Of a stretch of DNA of 5,916 nucleotides, positions 1 to 5,001 are shown piece by piece. Numbering within the stretch: the first letter of the stretch is position 1; each line of letters begins with the position of its first letter. A program made the position numbers and the translations under genes. The notes under the pieces are model-generated. The model did no database searches. It was not told where the DNA came from and saw only the letters and a program-made list of their open reading frames with translations. The DNA comes from Anaerolineae bacterium. Lineage in GTDB: Bacteria > Chloroflexota > Anaerolineae > Aggregatilineales > Phototrophicaceae. Where the stretch lies: NCBI GenBank assembly GCA_025454675.1, contig JALONZ010000146.1, forward strand, positions 1 through 5,916, written 5' to 3'.

Positions 1-769
1 CATCTTGTGCCTGTCCATGAAACACATTAATGGTCGGCACACCCACAAATTGCGCCACAAATAAATTGATGGGACTCTCTAATAAATGGGCATATGTCCC
101 CATTTGCACCAATTGACCATCACGCATGACCGCAATTTTATCCCCTAATGCCGATGCTTCATCTTGGTCATGCGTCACATACAAGGTCGTCACAGGAAAT
201 TCATGAAGCAGGCGTTTGAGTTCCACCCGTGCCTGACGGCGCAACAACGCATCAATATTCGAGAACGGTTCATCAAATAGCAATACGCGCAAATCTCGTG
301 TGAGCGCCCGCGCAACCGCTACCCGTTGCTGTTCCCCACCTGATAATTGAAATGGCTTTTTATCCAATAATTTTTCGATGCCAATCCCAGTAATTTGCGA
401 AATCCGTTTGATGCGCGGGGTCACTTCTTGGTCACGATGACGCAAATGATAAAAAAATCCAACACTTTGCTTTGCACGCCAATGCGGAATGAGCGCCCCC
501 GTCTGAAACACCATGCCGATATGACGCTCAATCAGGGGGATATCGGGCAATGCAATATTATCAAATAACACACGCCCCGAATCGGGTGTCATTAGCCCTG
601 CGATGAGACGTAATAAGGTAGATTTTCCACATCCCGATGGACCCAACAAGACCAACACTTCCCCCGCGTGCATTCGTAATGAAATATCGTGAATGGCTTG
701 AATCGCACCCCCATTTTCACGAATGGGTGGAAATTGCTTGTATAGGTGTTCTAAGATGACAGTCGTCAT
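1..769 (-). CDS. ABC transporter ATP-binding protein, MalK/UgpC-like (C-terminus cut by window edge)
   Basis: This is the nucleotide-binding subunit of an ABC transporter; it would hydrolyse ATP on the cytoplasmic face of a membrane permease. The visible 256 codons contain Walker A GPSGCGKST (residues 43-51), the Q-loop glutamine Q89 in GMVFQTGAL, the signature LSGGEQQR (142-149), Walker B VLLFDEP (162-168) followed by the D-loop SNID, and the switch histidine H200 in VTHDQDEA. The Q-loop and the tail FVGVPTIN near 241-248 resemble the MalK/UgpC/PotA class, in which a TOBE domain follows; that domain would lie beyond the left edge. The ATG at 769 is preferred because AAAAGGA (781-787, read on the minus strand) lies 11 nt upstream; an in-frame ATG at 781 directly abuts that Shine-Dalgarno and is unlikely. 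It is transcribed divergently from the secreted-protein gene. The substrate cannot be told, since no permease or binding protein is in view. Confidence 0.93.
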   Translation of the reverse strand, partial: MTTVILEHLYKQFPPIRENGGAIQAIHDISLRMHAGEVLVLLGPSGCGKSTLLRLIAGLMTPDSGRVLFDNIALPDIPLIERHIGMVFQTGALIPHWRAKQSVGFFYHLRHRDQEVTPRIKRISQITGIGIEKLLDKKPFQLSGGEQQRVAVARALTRDLRVLLFDEPFSNIDALLRRQARVELKRLLHEFPVTTLYVTHDQDEASALGDKIAVMRDGQLVQMGTYAHLLESPINLFVAQFVGVPTINVFHGQAQD

Positions 770-780
770 AACACACGGCA

Positions 781-787
781 TCCTTTT
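781..787 (-). promoter_or_regulatory. Shine-Dalgarno of the ABC ATPase gene
   Basis: Read on the minus strand this is AAAAGGA, 11 nt before the ATG at 769. A second in-frame ATG (781-779) overlaps the end of this motif and would have no spacing, so the motif supports the shorter start. Confidence 0.6.
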
Positions 788-811
788 AGAGTGTCACAAA
801 TTCATATTTCT

Positions 812-842
812 ATTATACACCCTTAAATTATTCATAAATCAA
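812..842 (-). promoter_or_regulatory. Candidate sigma70-type promoter for the ABC ATPase gene
   Basis: On the minus strand there is a perfect TATAAT at 817-812, with TTGATT (842-837; four of six matches to TTGACA) 19 bp upstream. The -10 lies about 43 bp upstream of the start codon at 769, in an AT-rich stretch. The spacer is longer than the ideal 17 bp, so the -35 assignment is less sure than the -10. Confidence 0.5.
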
Positions 843-910
843 GACTATGCAAAACAGTTAATATAGTCTTATCGAAAATAATTAAAAAGTTACAAAATGT
901 AATTCCGAAT

Positions 911-932
911 CTCAACGAAACCTCAATGAAAC
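911..932. repeat. Tandem 11-bp direct repeat in the divergent intergenic region
   Basis: CTCAACGAAAC (911-921) is followed immediately by CTCAATGAAAC (922-932), 10 of 11 positions identical. One helical turn of spacing is typical of sites bound by OmpR/PhoB-type response-regulator dimers, but I do not recognise the motif itself. It sits about 38 bp upstream of the -10 of the plus-strand gene at 1016. The wider intergenic stretch 770-1015 is AT-rich and holds, besides this and the two promoter candidates, nothing I can name. Confidence 0.45.
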
Positions 933-969
933 ATTATTGTTATTCTCATGATAAAAATTCATAATCCGC

Positions 970-975
970 TATAAT
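970..975 (+). promoter_or_regulatory. Candidate -10 box for the secreted-protein gene
   Basis: A perfect TATAAT lies 40 bp upstream of the ATG at 1016. No good -35 hexamer is found at 16-18 bp (947-952 reads TCATGA); TTGTTA at 937-942 is too far away. A consensus -10 without a -35 would suit an activator-dependent promoter, which makes the direct repeat at 911-932 of interest. Confidence 0.45.
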
Positions 976-1015
976 GAAGCAGAAAATAAAACTATCTGAA
1001 TGATAAGGATGTAAA

Positions 1016-2158
1016 ATGACGGCATCAACTCGTAAAAAATCGCTTATCATCGCACTCATCATCGTAGCCAGCTTGTTATTCAATATCATCCCATCACTGG
1101 GAGCAGTTGTTTTACCCAGTGATTATCAAGGACTCACCTTTACCGACTCCACCATACCTATCGTCTTTGCCGATGGACCCGCCACTCCCCCACTCGGAAC
1201 AGGTAGCCTAACTGCGACCATCGCTGGTGCAGGGCAACGTGTTCGATTCTATGAAGAATACGGCACATTTGACGGTAGCTTTAACCTCACTGGTGGTTTA
1301 GACACAAACACATTCACACTCAGTTATTCGACTTATACCGACCCCACCGCCACCAATACCAATAGCTGGTACGCCAATATTTATTTACTGCTCGATTCGT
1401 CCTTCCCTGCAACCCACGTATTCGCGGGTCCCATCCCGAATTGCTTCCGCCTCGATTTTGTCCCTGCGGATAACCCTGCTGATGGCACATGGCGCACCTA
1501 TACCCTCACGGGTACATCACCCGTTTATGCACTAGCTGGATGCTTCGGCAGTCCGGGTACCCTCACAACATGGTCGGCATTTTTCACTACACCACCCATT
1601 TCTGGGTTAGTCAATAATCCGCGTGTTACTGCGGTGGCGCTGAATATAGGTGATAGTGCATCCACTTATGTGGGTTATGTTGGCGCATTTGATAATTTGG
1701 AAATTAATGGCACAGTTTATGATTTTGAATTGACCCCACCTGTGGCAATTCCAGAAGTAGAAGCGCCTGCTGTCGCCAGTCCACCCGTTACAGGATGTAT
1801 TTATAAACGCGCACCCGGATTTGAAATGAGCAATCAACCCGATAACACCTATTGCACCTCTTTGATACAAGATGGCGCAATTGTGGCATATCCGGGTGCC
1901 ATCCCCGAAAATCTGATTCGTGCGGGGGTCATCCGTGCAGTTGATATTTTCCGTTTGGAAGGTGGGCGCTCCATCGCCACATTCCCAGATTATGCTCAGG
2001 CGTGTTTATTGGGTGATGGACGCTTTATTTATATGGACGCGACCCAAGCCCCGCGCCAACAGGTTGAAATGCCCACAACCCTCACAGAAATAAGTGGTAG
2101 CACCTATACCTGTGCGTGGATACCGAATCCGGGTACCGTGATTTTAATCAACAAATAA
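1016..2158 (+). CDS. Secreted two-part protein of unknown function
   Basis: I do not recognise the family. The 380-residue product starts with a classical Sec signal peptide: RKK at 6-8, a hydrophobic core at about 9-26, and a probable signal peptidase I site after G29 or A30 (SLGA). No later membrane segment or sorting motif is visible, so it is probably released or loosely surface-associated. Residues 31-239 are rich in Thr, Ser, Gly and aromatic residues and end in AFDNLEINGTVYDFE, a pattern that recalls beta-sandwich (LamG/carbohydrate-binding-like) modules; this is only a resemblance. A Pro/Ala/Val-rich linker (about 240-260) leads to a C-terminal part (261-380). Six cysteines (143, 176, 261, 280, 330, 366) are all in the exported part and could form three disulfides. 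The start has AAGGA at 1005-1009, 6 nt before the ATG. The gene stands alone, with its own promoter candidate and a terminator-like hairpin. Confidence 0.88.
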   Translation: MTASTRKKSLIIALIIVASLLFNIIPSLGAVVLPSDYQGLTFTDSTIPIVFADGPATPPLGTGSLTATIAGAGQRVRFYEEYGTFDGSFNLTGGLDTNTFTLSYSTYTDPTATNTNSWYANIYLLLDSSFPATHVFAGPIPNCFRLDFVPADNPADGTWRTYTLTGTSPVYALAGCFGSPGTLTTWSAFFTTPPISGLVNNPRVTAVALNIGDSASTYVGYVGAFDNLEINGTVYDFELTPPVAIPEVEAPAVASPPVTGCIYKRAPGFEMSNQPDNTYCTSLIQDGAIVAYPGAIPENLIRAGVIRAVDIFRLEGGRSIATFPDYAQACLLGDGRFIYMDATQAPRQQVEMPTTLTEISGSTYTCAWIPNPGTVILINK

Positions 2159-2166
2159 GCTATTTT

Positions 2167-2195
2167 GGGGTGTGCGTGGGGCGCACCCCTTATAA
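2167..2195 (+). terminator. Terminator-like hairpin after the secreted-protein gene
   Basis: GGGGTGTGC (2167-2175) pairs with GCGCACCCC (2181-2189) over nine positions including one G-U, leaving the 5-nt loop GTGGG. It begins 9 nt after the stop codon. The downstream tract TTATAATCAT is only moderately T-rich, so termination efficiency is uncertain. Confidence 0.6.
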
Positions 2196-2230
2196 TCATA
2201 ATCCATGACAAAAAGCACACCTCCGACCTA

Positions 2231-2259
2231 TTGCATCACACCCTAAAATCTGCTATGCT
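2231..2259 (+). promoter_or_regulatory. Extended -10 promoter for the aspartate kinase leader transcript
   Basis: TTGCAT (2231-2236) and TATGCT (2254-2259) are separated by exactly 17 bp, and TGC directly before the -10 gives the TGn extension. Transcription would start near 2266, leaving a leader of about 230 nt before the aspartate kinase ATG and placing the short leader ORF about 37 nt from the 5' end, as in amino-acid biosynthetic attenuators. Confidence 0.55.
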
Positions 2260-2302
2260 ATTTATCATTACATCAAGCACCAATTTAACCTTTTAGGCAA
2301 CC

Positions 2303-2392
2303 ATGTTCAACGAATTGTTCTCCCCAACAACAACAGGTATGACAATGCAACCACATCGGATACGATGGGGATTTTTTCGTTTGAGCGCCTAA
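2303..2392 (+). CDS. Putative Thr/Met-rich leader peptide of the aspartate kinase attenuator
   Basis: This is a 29-codon ORF upstream of the aspartate kinase gene. Codons 9-15 read Thr-Thr-Thr-Gly-Met-Thr-Met, with three ACA codons in a row and a fourth ACA at codon 14; an Ile ATA follows at codon 20. Thr, Met and Ile all derive from aspartate, while no Lys codon is present. AGG at 2295-2297 lies 5 nt before the ATG as a modest Shine-Dalgarno, and an in-frame TAG at 2294 makes this the first possible ATG. Codons 17-25 overlap the first hairpin and its T-tract, and the TAA lies about 25 nt before the main terminator stem. By analogy with thrL-type leaders, ribosome stalling on Thr (or Met) codons would choose between alternative RNA folds. 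The peptide itself probably has no function. Placement and codon content support this; translation is not shown. Confidence 0.68.
   Translation: MFNELFSPTTTGMTMQPHRIRWGFFRLSA
2351..2377 (+). promoter_or_regulatory. Leader hairpin 1 (regions 1:2) with a U-tract
   Basis: CCACATCG (2351-2358) pairs with CGATGGGG (2363-2370) over loop GATA, with one A-G mismatch, and is followed by A and six T (2372-2377). It lies inside the leader ORF. It could be an early weak terminator or pause site. Its 3' arm is also the 5' partner of the proposed antiterminator, so forming this hairpin would exclude that pairing. Confidence 0.55.
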
Positions 2393-2439
2393 AAACATCA
2401 ACTAGGCAAAAAGCGAAGCGCGTGTGCGGAGAATCCCCA
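2366..2439 (+). promoter_or_regulatory. Proposed antiterminator pairing in the aspartate kinase leader
   Basis: TGGGGATT (2366-2373) is the exact reverse complement of AATCCCCA (2432-2439). The pairing can extend through 2377:2428 with three G-U pairs, for about 12 consecutive pairs. It uses the 3' arm and U-tract of hairpin 1 on one side, and the loop plus the top of the 3' arm (2438-2439) of the main terminator on the other, so it competes with both. It contacts the terminator's loop and 3' side rather than its 5' arm, which is less usual than in the trp model, so the switching mechanism is inferred. Confidence 0.5.
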
Positions 2440-2455
2440 CACGCGCTTTTTGTTT
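2417..2455 (+). terminator. Strong intrinsic terminator ahead of aspartate kinase (attenuator)
   Basis: AGCGCGTGTG (2417-2426) pairs perfectly with CACACGCGCT (2438-2447). Two further G-C pairs (2428-2429 with 2435-2436) sit beyond a C-C mismatch and close the loop AGAAT. The stem runs into TTTTTGTTT (2447-2455). It lies 42 bp before the aspartate kinase ATG and downstream of the leader promoter, so transcripts must read through it to express the gene; this position is why I call it an attenuator rather than the end of an upstream gene. Confidence 0.85.
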
Positions 2456-2496
2456 ACTTTGGCATCTACAACAGGCATTTTTAGGAGGCATTCACC

Positions 2497-3909
2497 ATGA
2501 ATACGGTAACGATGAAATTCGGTGGGACTTCAGTCGGGAGCGAGGGCGCAATTCGCAACCTTGTGGGCATCATTCAAGAGGCATCAACACACCAGCGGGT
2601 GGTGGTTGTGGTCTCTGCCATGTCGGGTGTGACCGATATGCTAATTGAATCGGTCAGGATGGCGGCAAAGGGTGATAAATGGGAATATACCAACCTGTCC
2701 GCAAAACTGAAAGATAAGCATGAAACGGTCATCAATCACATGATTAAACCCGGCAAAGACCGCGAGCAATTGTTGGTCGCCATCCACAAACTGCTGGCGC
2801 AACATATCGAATTATGCCAAGCCATTCAGGTATTGGGCGATGTCACCCCGCGCATTATGGACGCGGTTGTGTCGCTGGGTGAACGCCTCAGTAGCCCGAT
2901 GATTGCCGCCATTTTGCGCCAAAACGGGGTGAATGCCCAAGCGATTGATGCCAGTAAATTTTTGATTACCGATGATACCTTCCAAAGCGCACACCCCAAT
3001 TGGGATGCCAGCCAAGCCAATGTAGATGCCAATCTTGTGCCACTGCTGGATAATGGTGTTGTGCCTGTCATCACCGGGTTTATTGGTGGCACTCGTGACG
3101 GTGTTTATACCACATTAGGACGTGGCGGGAGCGATTTTAGTGGCGCAATTTTCGCCGCGCTGGTCAAGAGTGATGAGGTCATCATCTGGACAGATGTGGA
3201 TGGTGTCATGACCACCGACCCACGCATAGACCCCCGCGCCAAAGTGTTACCGTATTTATCATATACCGAAGTCGGTGAAATGGCATTTTATGGGGCAAAA
3301 GTATTGCACCCCAAAACGGTACAACCCGTTATCAATTTGGGCATCCCTATTTATGTGCGGAATACCTTCAATCCAACTCACCCAGGCACGCGCATCGGCA
3401 AAGAACAACACCCCAGCGAGGGTATCATCAAAGCCGTGACCAGCATTCGCAATATCAGCATGTTGACGGTGAGCGGGTCGGGGATGCTAGGGGTACCGGG
3501 CATTGCAGGACGCGCCTTTTTAGCCACAGCGAAGGCAGGCGCAAGCATTTTGATGATTTCGCAAGCCTCATCGGAACAAAGTTTTTGTTATACCGTGACG
3601 GATAATCAAGCGGATGTGGTCAAGCAAGCCGTTGAAATGGAACTGGCGCAAGAAATTGCACAAAACAATGTTGATGGCATCACCCTGACCAAAGATATTG
3701 TCATCCTAACGGTTGTCGGCGCAGGGATGCGCGGTACACCGGGTGTTGCGGGGCGTGTTTTTACGGTGATGGGGAATAACACCATCAATGTCTTGGCAAT
3801 CGCGCAAGGCTCATCCGAATGTAGCATTTCGTTCATCATCCCCGAATCGGATATTAAACGCGCGGTGATTGCCTTGCATGAATTGGCATTATCGGCGAAT
3901 GGGCATTAA
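2497..3909 (+). CDS. Aspartate kinase (EC 2.7.2.4), ThrA-like regulatory ACT domains
   Basis: It phosphorylates aspartate to aspartyl-4-phosphate, the first step towards Lys, Met, Thr, Ile and diaminopimelate, in the cytoplasm. The 470-residue protein has the amino-acid kinase domain at about 1-300: KFGGTSVG (7-14), SLGERLS (126-132), GRGGSDFSG (208-216), TDVDGVMTTDPR (232-243) and FYGAKVLHP (264-272). Two ACT domains follow at about 318-390 and 400-466. SQASSE (355-360) and AQGSSE (436-441) correspond to the ThrA/plant AK-HSDH motifs whose glutamines bind threonine (here Q356 and Q437), so threonine feedback inhibition is likely. There is no homoserine dehydrogenase domain, and the protein ends just after ACT2, so it is monofunctional. 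AGGAGG (2483-2488), 8 nt before the ATG, is the best Shine-Dalgarno in the window. It is preceded by the leader attenuator and stands alone in its transcript. The symbol is left open because lysC and thrA-like naming both occur. Confidence 0.97.
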   Translation: MNTVTMKFGGTSVGSEGAIRNLVGIIQEASTHQRVVVVVSAMSGVTDMLIESVRMAAKGDKWEYTNLSAKLKDKHETVINHMIKPGKDREQLLVAIHKLLAQHIELCQAIQVLGDVTPRIMDAVVSLGERLSSPMIAAILRQNGVNAQAIDASKFLITDDTFQSAHPNWDASQANVDANLVPLLDNGVVPVITGFIGGTRDGVYTTLGRGGSDFSGAIFAALVKSDEVIIWTDVDGVMTTDPRIDPRAKVLPYLSYTEVGEMAFYGAKVLHPKTVQPVINLGIPIYVRNTFNPTHPGTRIGKEQHPSEGIIKAVTSIRNISMLTVSGSGMLGVPGIAGRAFLATAKAGASILMISQASSEQSFCYTVTDNQADVVKQAVEMELAQEIAQNNVDGITLTKDIVILTVVGAGMRGTPGVAGRVFTVMGNNTINVLAIAQGSSECSISFIIPESDIKRAVIALHELALSANGH

Positions 3910-3918
3910 GGTTGATTT

Positions 3919-3960
3919 GTGGCGGACATACGAGGCAGAAGCCTCTAGTCCGCCATTACA
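3919..3960 (+). repeat. Palindromic repeat unit, left copy
   Basis: This is a two-tier hairpin. TGGCGGAC (3920-3927) pairs with GTCCGCCA (3948-3955), then TA/TA, then GAGGC (3932-3936) with GCCTC (3941-3945) over loop AGAA. It starts 10 nt after the aspartate kinase stop and could cap its transcript, although only TTACATACC follows instead of a T-run. The right copy (3980-4020) is the same unit inverted. Confidence 0.8.
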
Positions 3961-3979
3961 TACCTGCCTAGTTTAAGAG

Positions 3980-4020
3980 TGTAATGGCTGTACTAGCCCT
4001 TTAGGGCGTATGTCAGCCAC
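3980..4020 (-). repeat. Palindromic repeat unit, right copy (inverted)
   Basis: TGGCTG (3985-3990) pairs with CAGCCA (4014-4019), TAC (3991-3993) with GTA (4008-4010), and GCCC (3996-3999) with GGGC (4004-4007) over loop TTTA. Read on the minus strand it begins GTGGCTGACATACG and ends in GCCATTACA, matching the left copy apart from paired changes. It lies just beyond the stop codon of the minus-strand oxidoreductase gene. Confidence 0.8.
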
Positions 4021-4040
4021 CATAAACACCACTTATATCC

Positions 4041-4916
4041 CTAAAATTTCGCCGTTTCGGGGATAATTTTCTCGGCAAAATGAGCAAGCGGTTCTAAGGT
4101 CTCGATGCCGTGCATATTAAAAATCACATGTTGAACACCCTCTTTTGCCAATGCCCCACAAAAATCAATGATGGCTTGTGTATTGGCAGGGTTCGATGCG
4201 TGATGAATGACCGTGCGTTCAATTTGGTCATAATCGCGCCCCAAATCATCACAATGCCCTTTTAACACGGCTAATTTATGCCGAATCCCCTCAACACCCA
4301 TACCGGTATCAAAATTACACGCATCGCCATATTGCGCCACAAAGCGCAGAGTTTTCTTCTCGCCACTACCGCCCACCATAATCGGGGGGTGCGGTTTGCT
4401 AACAGGTTGCGGATAACAAATCGTTTCCGCCAATTGATAATGCTTGCCTTCATACGCGCCATCATTGGTTGACCACATCTGTTTGAGGATTTGCAAGGTT
4501 TCTTCCAGTTGTTCAAACCGTTCTGCCATCGGCGGAAATGGCACACCCAAGCCATGCGCTTCGCGTTCATACCATGCCGCCCCAATGCCCATATACGTGC
4601 GTCCACCACTCAATACATCCACAGTGGTGGCAGTTTTAGCAAGGATACCCGGATAACGATAAATCACGCCTGTTACCAATACCCCCAGTTTCACTTTTTG
4701 CGTGAGCGCGGCAATATAACCGAGTGTGCTATAGGCTTCAAGCATGGGGTCTTGGGCTTTATTCGTCCCCCACTCCATCTGATAAAAATGATCCATCACC
4801 CAAATGCTATAAAACCCAATTTCTTCGGCGTGTTGTACCACTTTTTTGAGCCTATCCCCACAACTTGTCGCATCATTTACCCAATTGAAAAATGGAATTT
4901 GCAAACTAATACGCAT
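4041..4916 (-). CDS. LLM-class F420-dependent oxidoreductase (luciferase-like TIM barrel)
   Basis: This is a 291-residue bacterial luciferase-like monooxygenase superfamily protein, expected to form a TIM barrel in the cytoplasm and to use reduced F420 (less likely FMN) for hydride transfer. The substrate is unknown. Visible hallmarks are MDHFYQ (41-46), DPMLEAYSTLGYIAA (56-70), VTGVIYRYPG (81-90), the family block TTVDVLSGGR (97-106) with GIGAAWYEREAHGLGVPFP (110-128), ERFEQLEETLQI (132-143), and GGSGEK (182-187), probably at the cofactor phosphate. This pattern resembles the probable F420-dependent oxidoreductase subgroup TIGR03560. The reading frame extends to an ATG at 4988, but AAAGGGA (4925-4931) lies 8 nt before the ATG at 4916, only 2 nt before the ATG at 4922, and downstream of the first 19 codons of the long form; the family also normally begins near MRISLQ. 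It converges on the aspartate kinase gene across the repeat element and follows the kinase gene after 85 bp. Confidence 0.92.
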   Translation of the reverse strand: MRISLQIPFFNWVNDATSCGDRLKKVVQHAEEIGFYSIWVMDHFYQMEWGTNKAQDPMLEAYSTLGYIAALTQKVKLGVLVTGVIYRYPGILAKTATTVDVLSGGRTYMGIGAAWYEREAHGLGVPFPPMAERFEQLEETLQILKQMWSTNDGAYEGKHYQLAETICYPQPVSKPHPPIMVGGSGEKKTLRFVAQYGDACNFDTGMGVEGIRHKLAVLKGHCDDLGRDYDQIERTVIHHASNPANTQAIIDFCGALAKEGVQHVIFNMHGIETLEPLAHFAEKIIPETAKF

Positions 4917-4924
4917 CGTCATTG

Positions 4925-4931
4925 TCCCTTT
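4925..4931 (-). promoter_or_regulatory. Shine-Dalgarno that fixes the oxidoreductase start at 4916
   Basis: On the minus strand this reads AAAGGGA. The gap to the ATG at 4916 is 8 nt, while the alternative ATG at 4922 is only 2 nt away and the ATG at 4988 lies upstream of the motif. Confidence 0.65.
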
Positions 4932-4957
4932 TATGCTATGATAACTTTCAGGCGCGT

Positions 4958-4988
4958 ATTTTAACACATCAGGATGATGGAATGGCAA
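4958..4988 (-). promoter_or_regulatory. Candidate extended -10 promoter for the oxidoreductase gene
   Basis: On the minus strand TGT (4966-4964) directly precedes TAAAAT (4963-4958), giving a TGn-extended -10. TTGCCA (4988-4983) is a possible -35 with a 19-bp spacer. It lies between the kinase stop codon and the oxidoreductase start, so the oxidoreductase may be transcribed independently. I see no terminator hairpin after the kinase gene, so read-through is equally possible. Confidence 0.4.
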
Positions 4989-5001
4989 AATTTAGGTTAA
5001 A

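Larger units (their letters stand above)
3919..4020. mobile_element. Composite inverted-repeat element (REPIN- or MITE-like)
   Basis: Two related hairpin units face each other across a 19-nt spacer (3961-3979), giving a 102-bp element. Its outer ends GTGGCGGACATACG (3919-3932) and CGTATGTCAGCCAC (4007-4020) are inverted repeats with one mismatch in 14. It fills most of the 131-bp gap between two convergent genes. It encodes no protein and I see no target-site duplication, so mobility is inferred only from the architecture. Confidence 0.55.

Noticed and set aside
1607..1870. 87-codon open frame on the minus strand.
   Set aside because: It is antisense to the secreted-protein gene and the translation shows no recognisable domain or Shine-Dalgarno support.
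2408..2447. Bidirectional use of the leader terminator, since an A-tract precedes the stem.
   Set aside because: A minus-strand transcript would see a T-tract after the stem, but no minus-strand gene lies upstream that it could serve.
2266..2496. Lysine riboswitch, SAM riboswitch or T-box upstream of aspartate kinase.
   Set aside because: I looked for the conserved core of each (for example the T-box AGGGTGGNACCGCG sequence and the SAM-I core) and did not see them; the leader ORF with Thr/Met codons explains the region better.
2424..2648. 74-codon open frame on the plus strand.
   Set aside because: It begins inside the leader terminator stem and overlaps the first 150 bases of aspartate kinase in another frame, with a low-complexity translation; a shadow frame.
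3910..4040. Target-site duplication flanking the composite palindrome.
   Set aside because: The bases before 3919 (TTGATTT) and after 4020 (CATAAAC) share no direct repeat, so transposition cannot be claimed from this copy.
4491..4964. 157-codon open frame on the plus strand.
   Set aside because: It lies antisense to the well-supported oxidoreductase gene and shows no recognisable protein features.
4923..4988. Longer start of the oxidoreductase at the ATG at 4988.
   Set aside because: The extra residues do not look like the family's N-terminus, the segment contains the promoter candidate and the Shine-Dalgarno for the ATG at 4916, and no Shine-Dalgarno precedes 4988.
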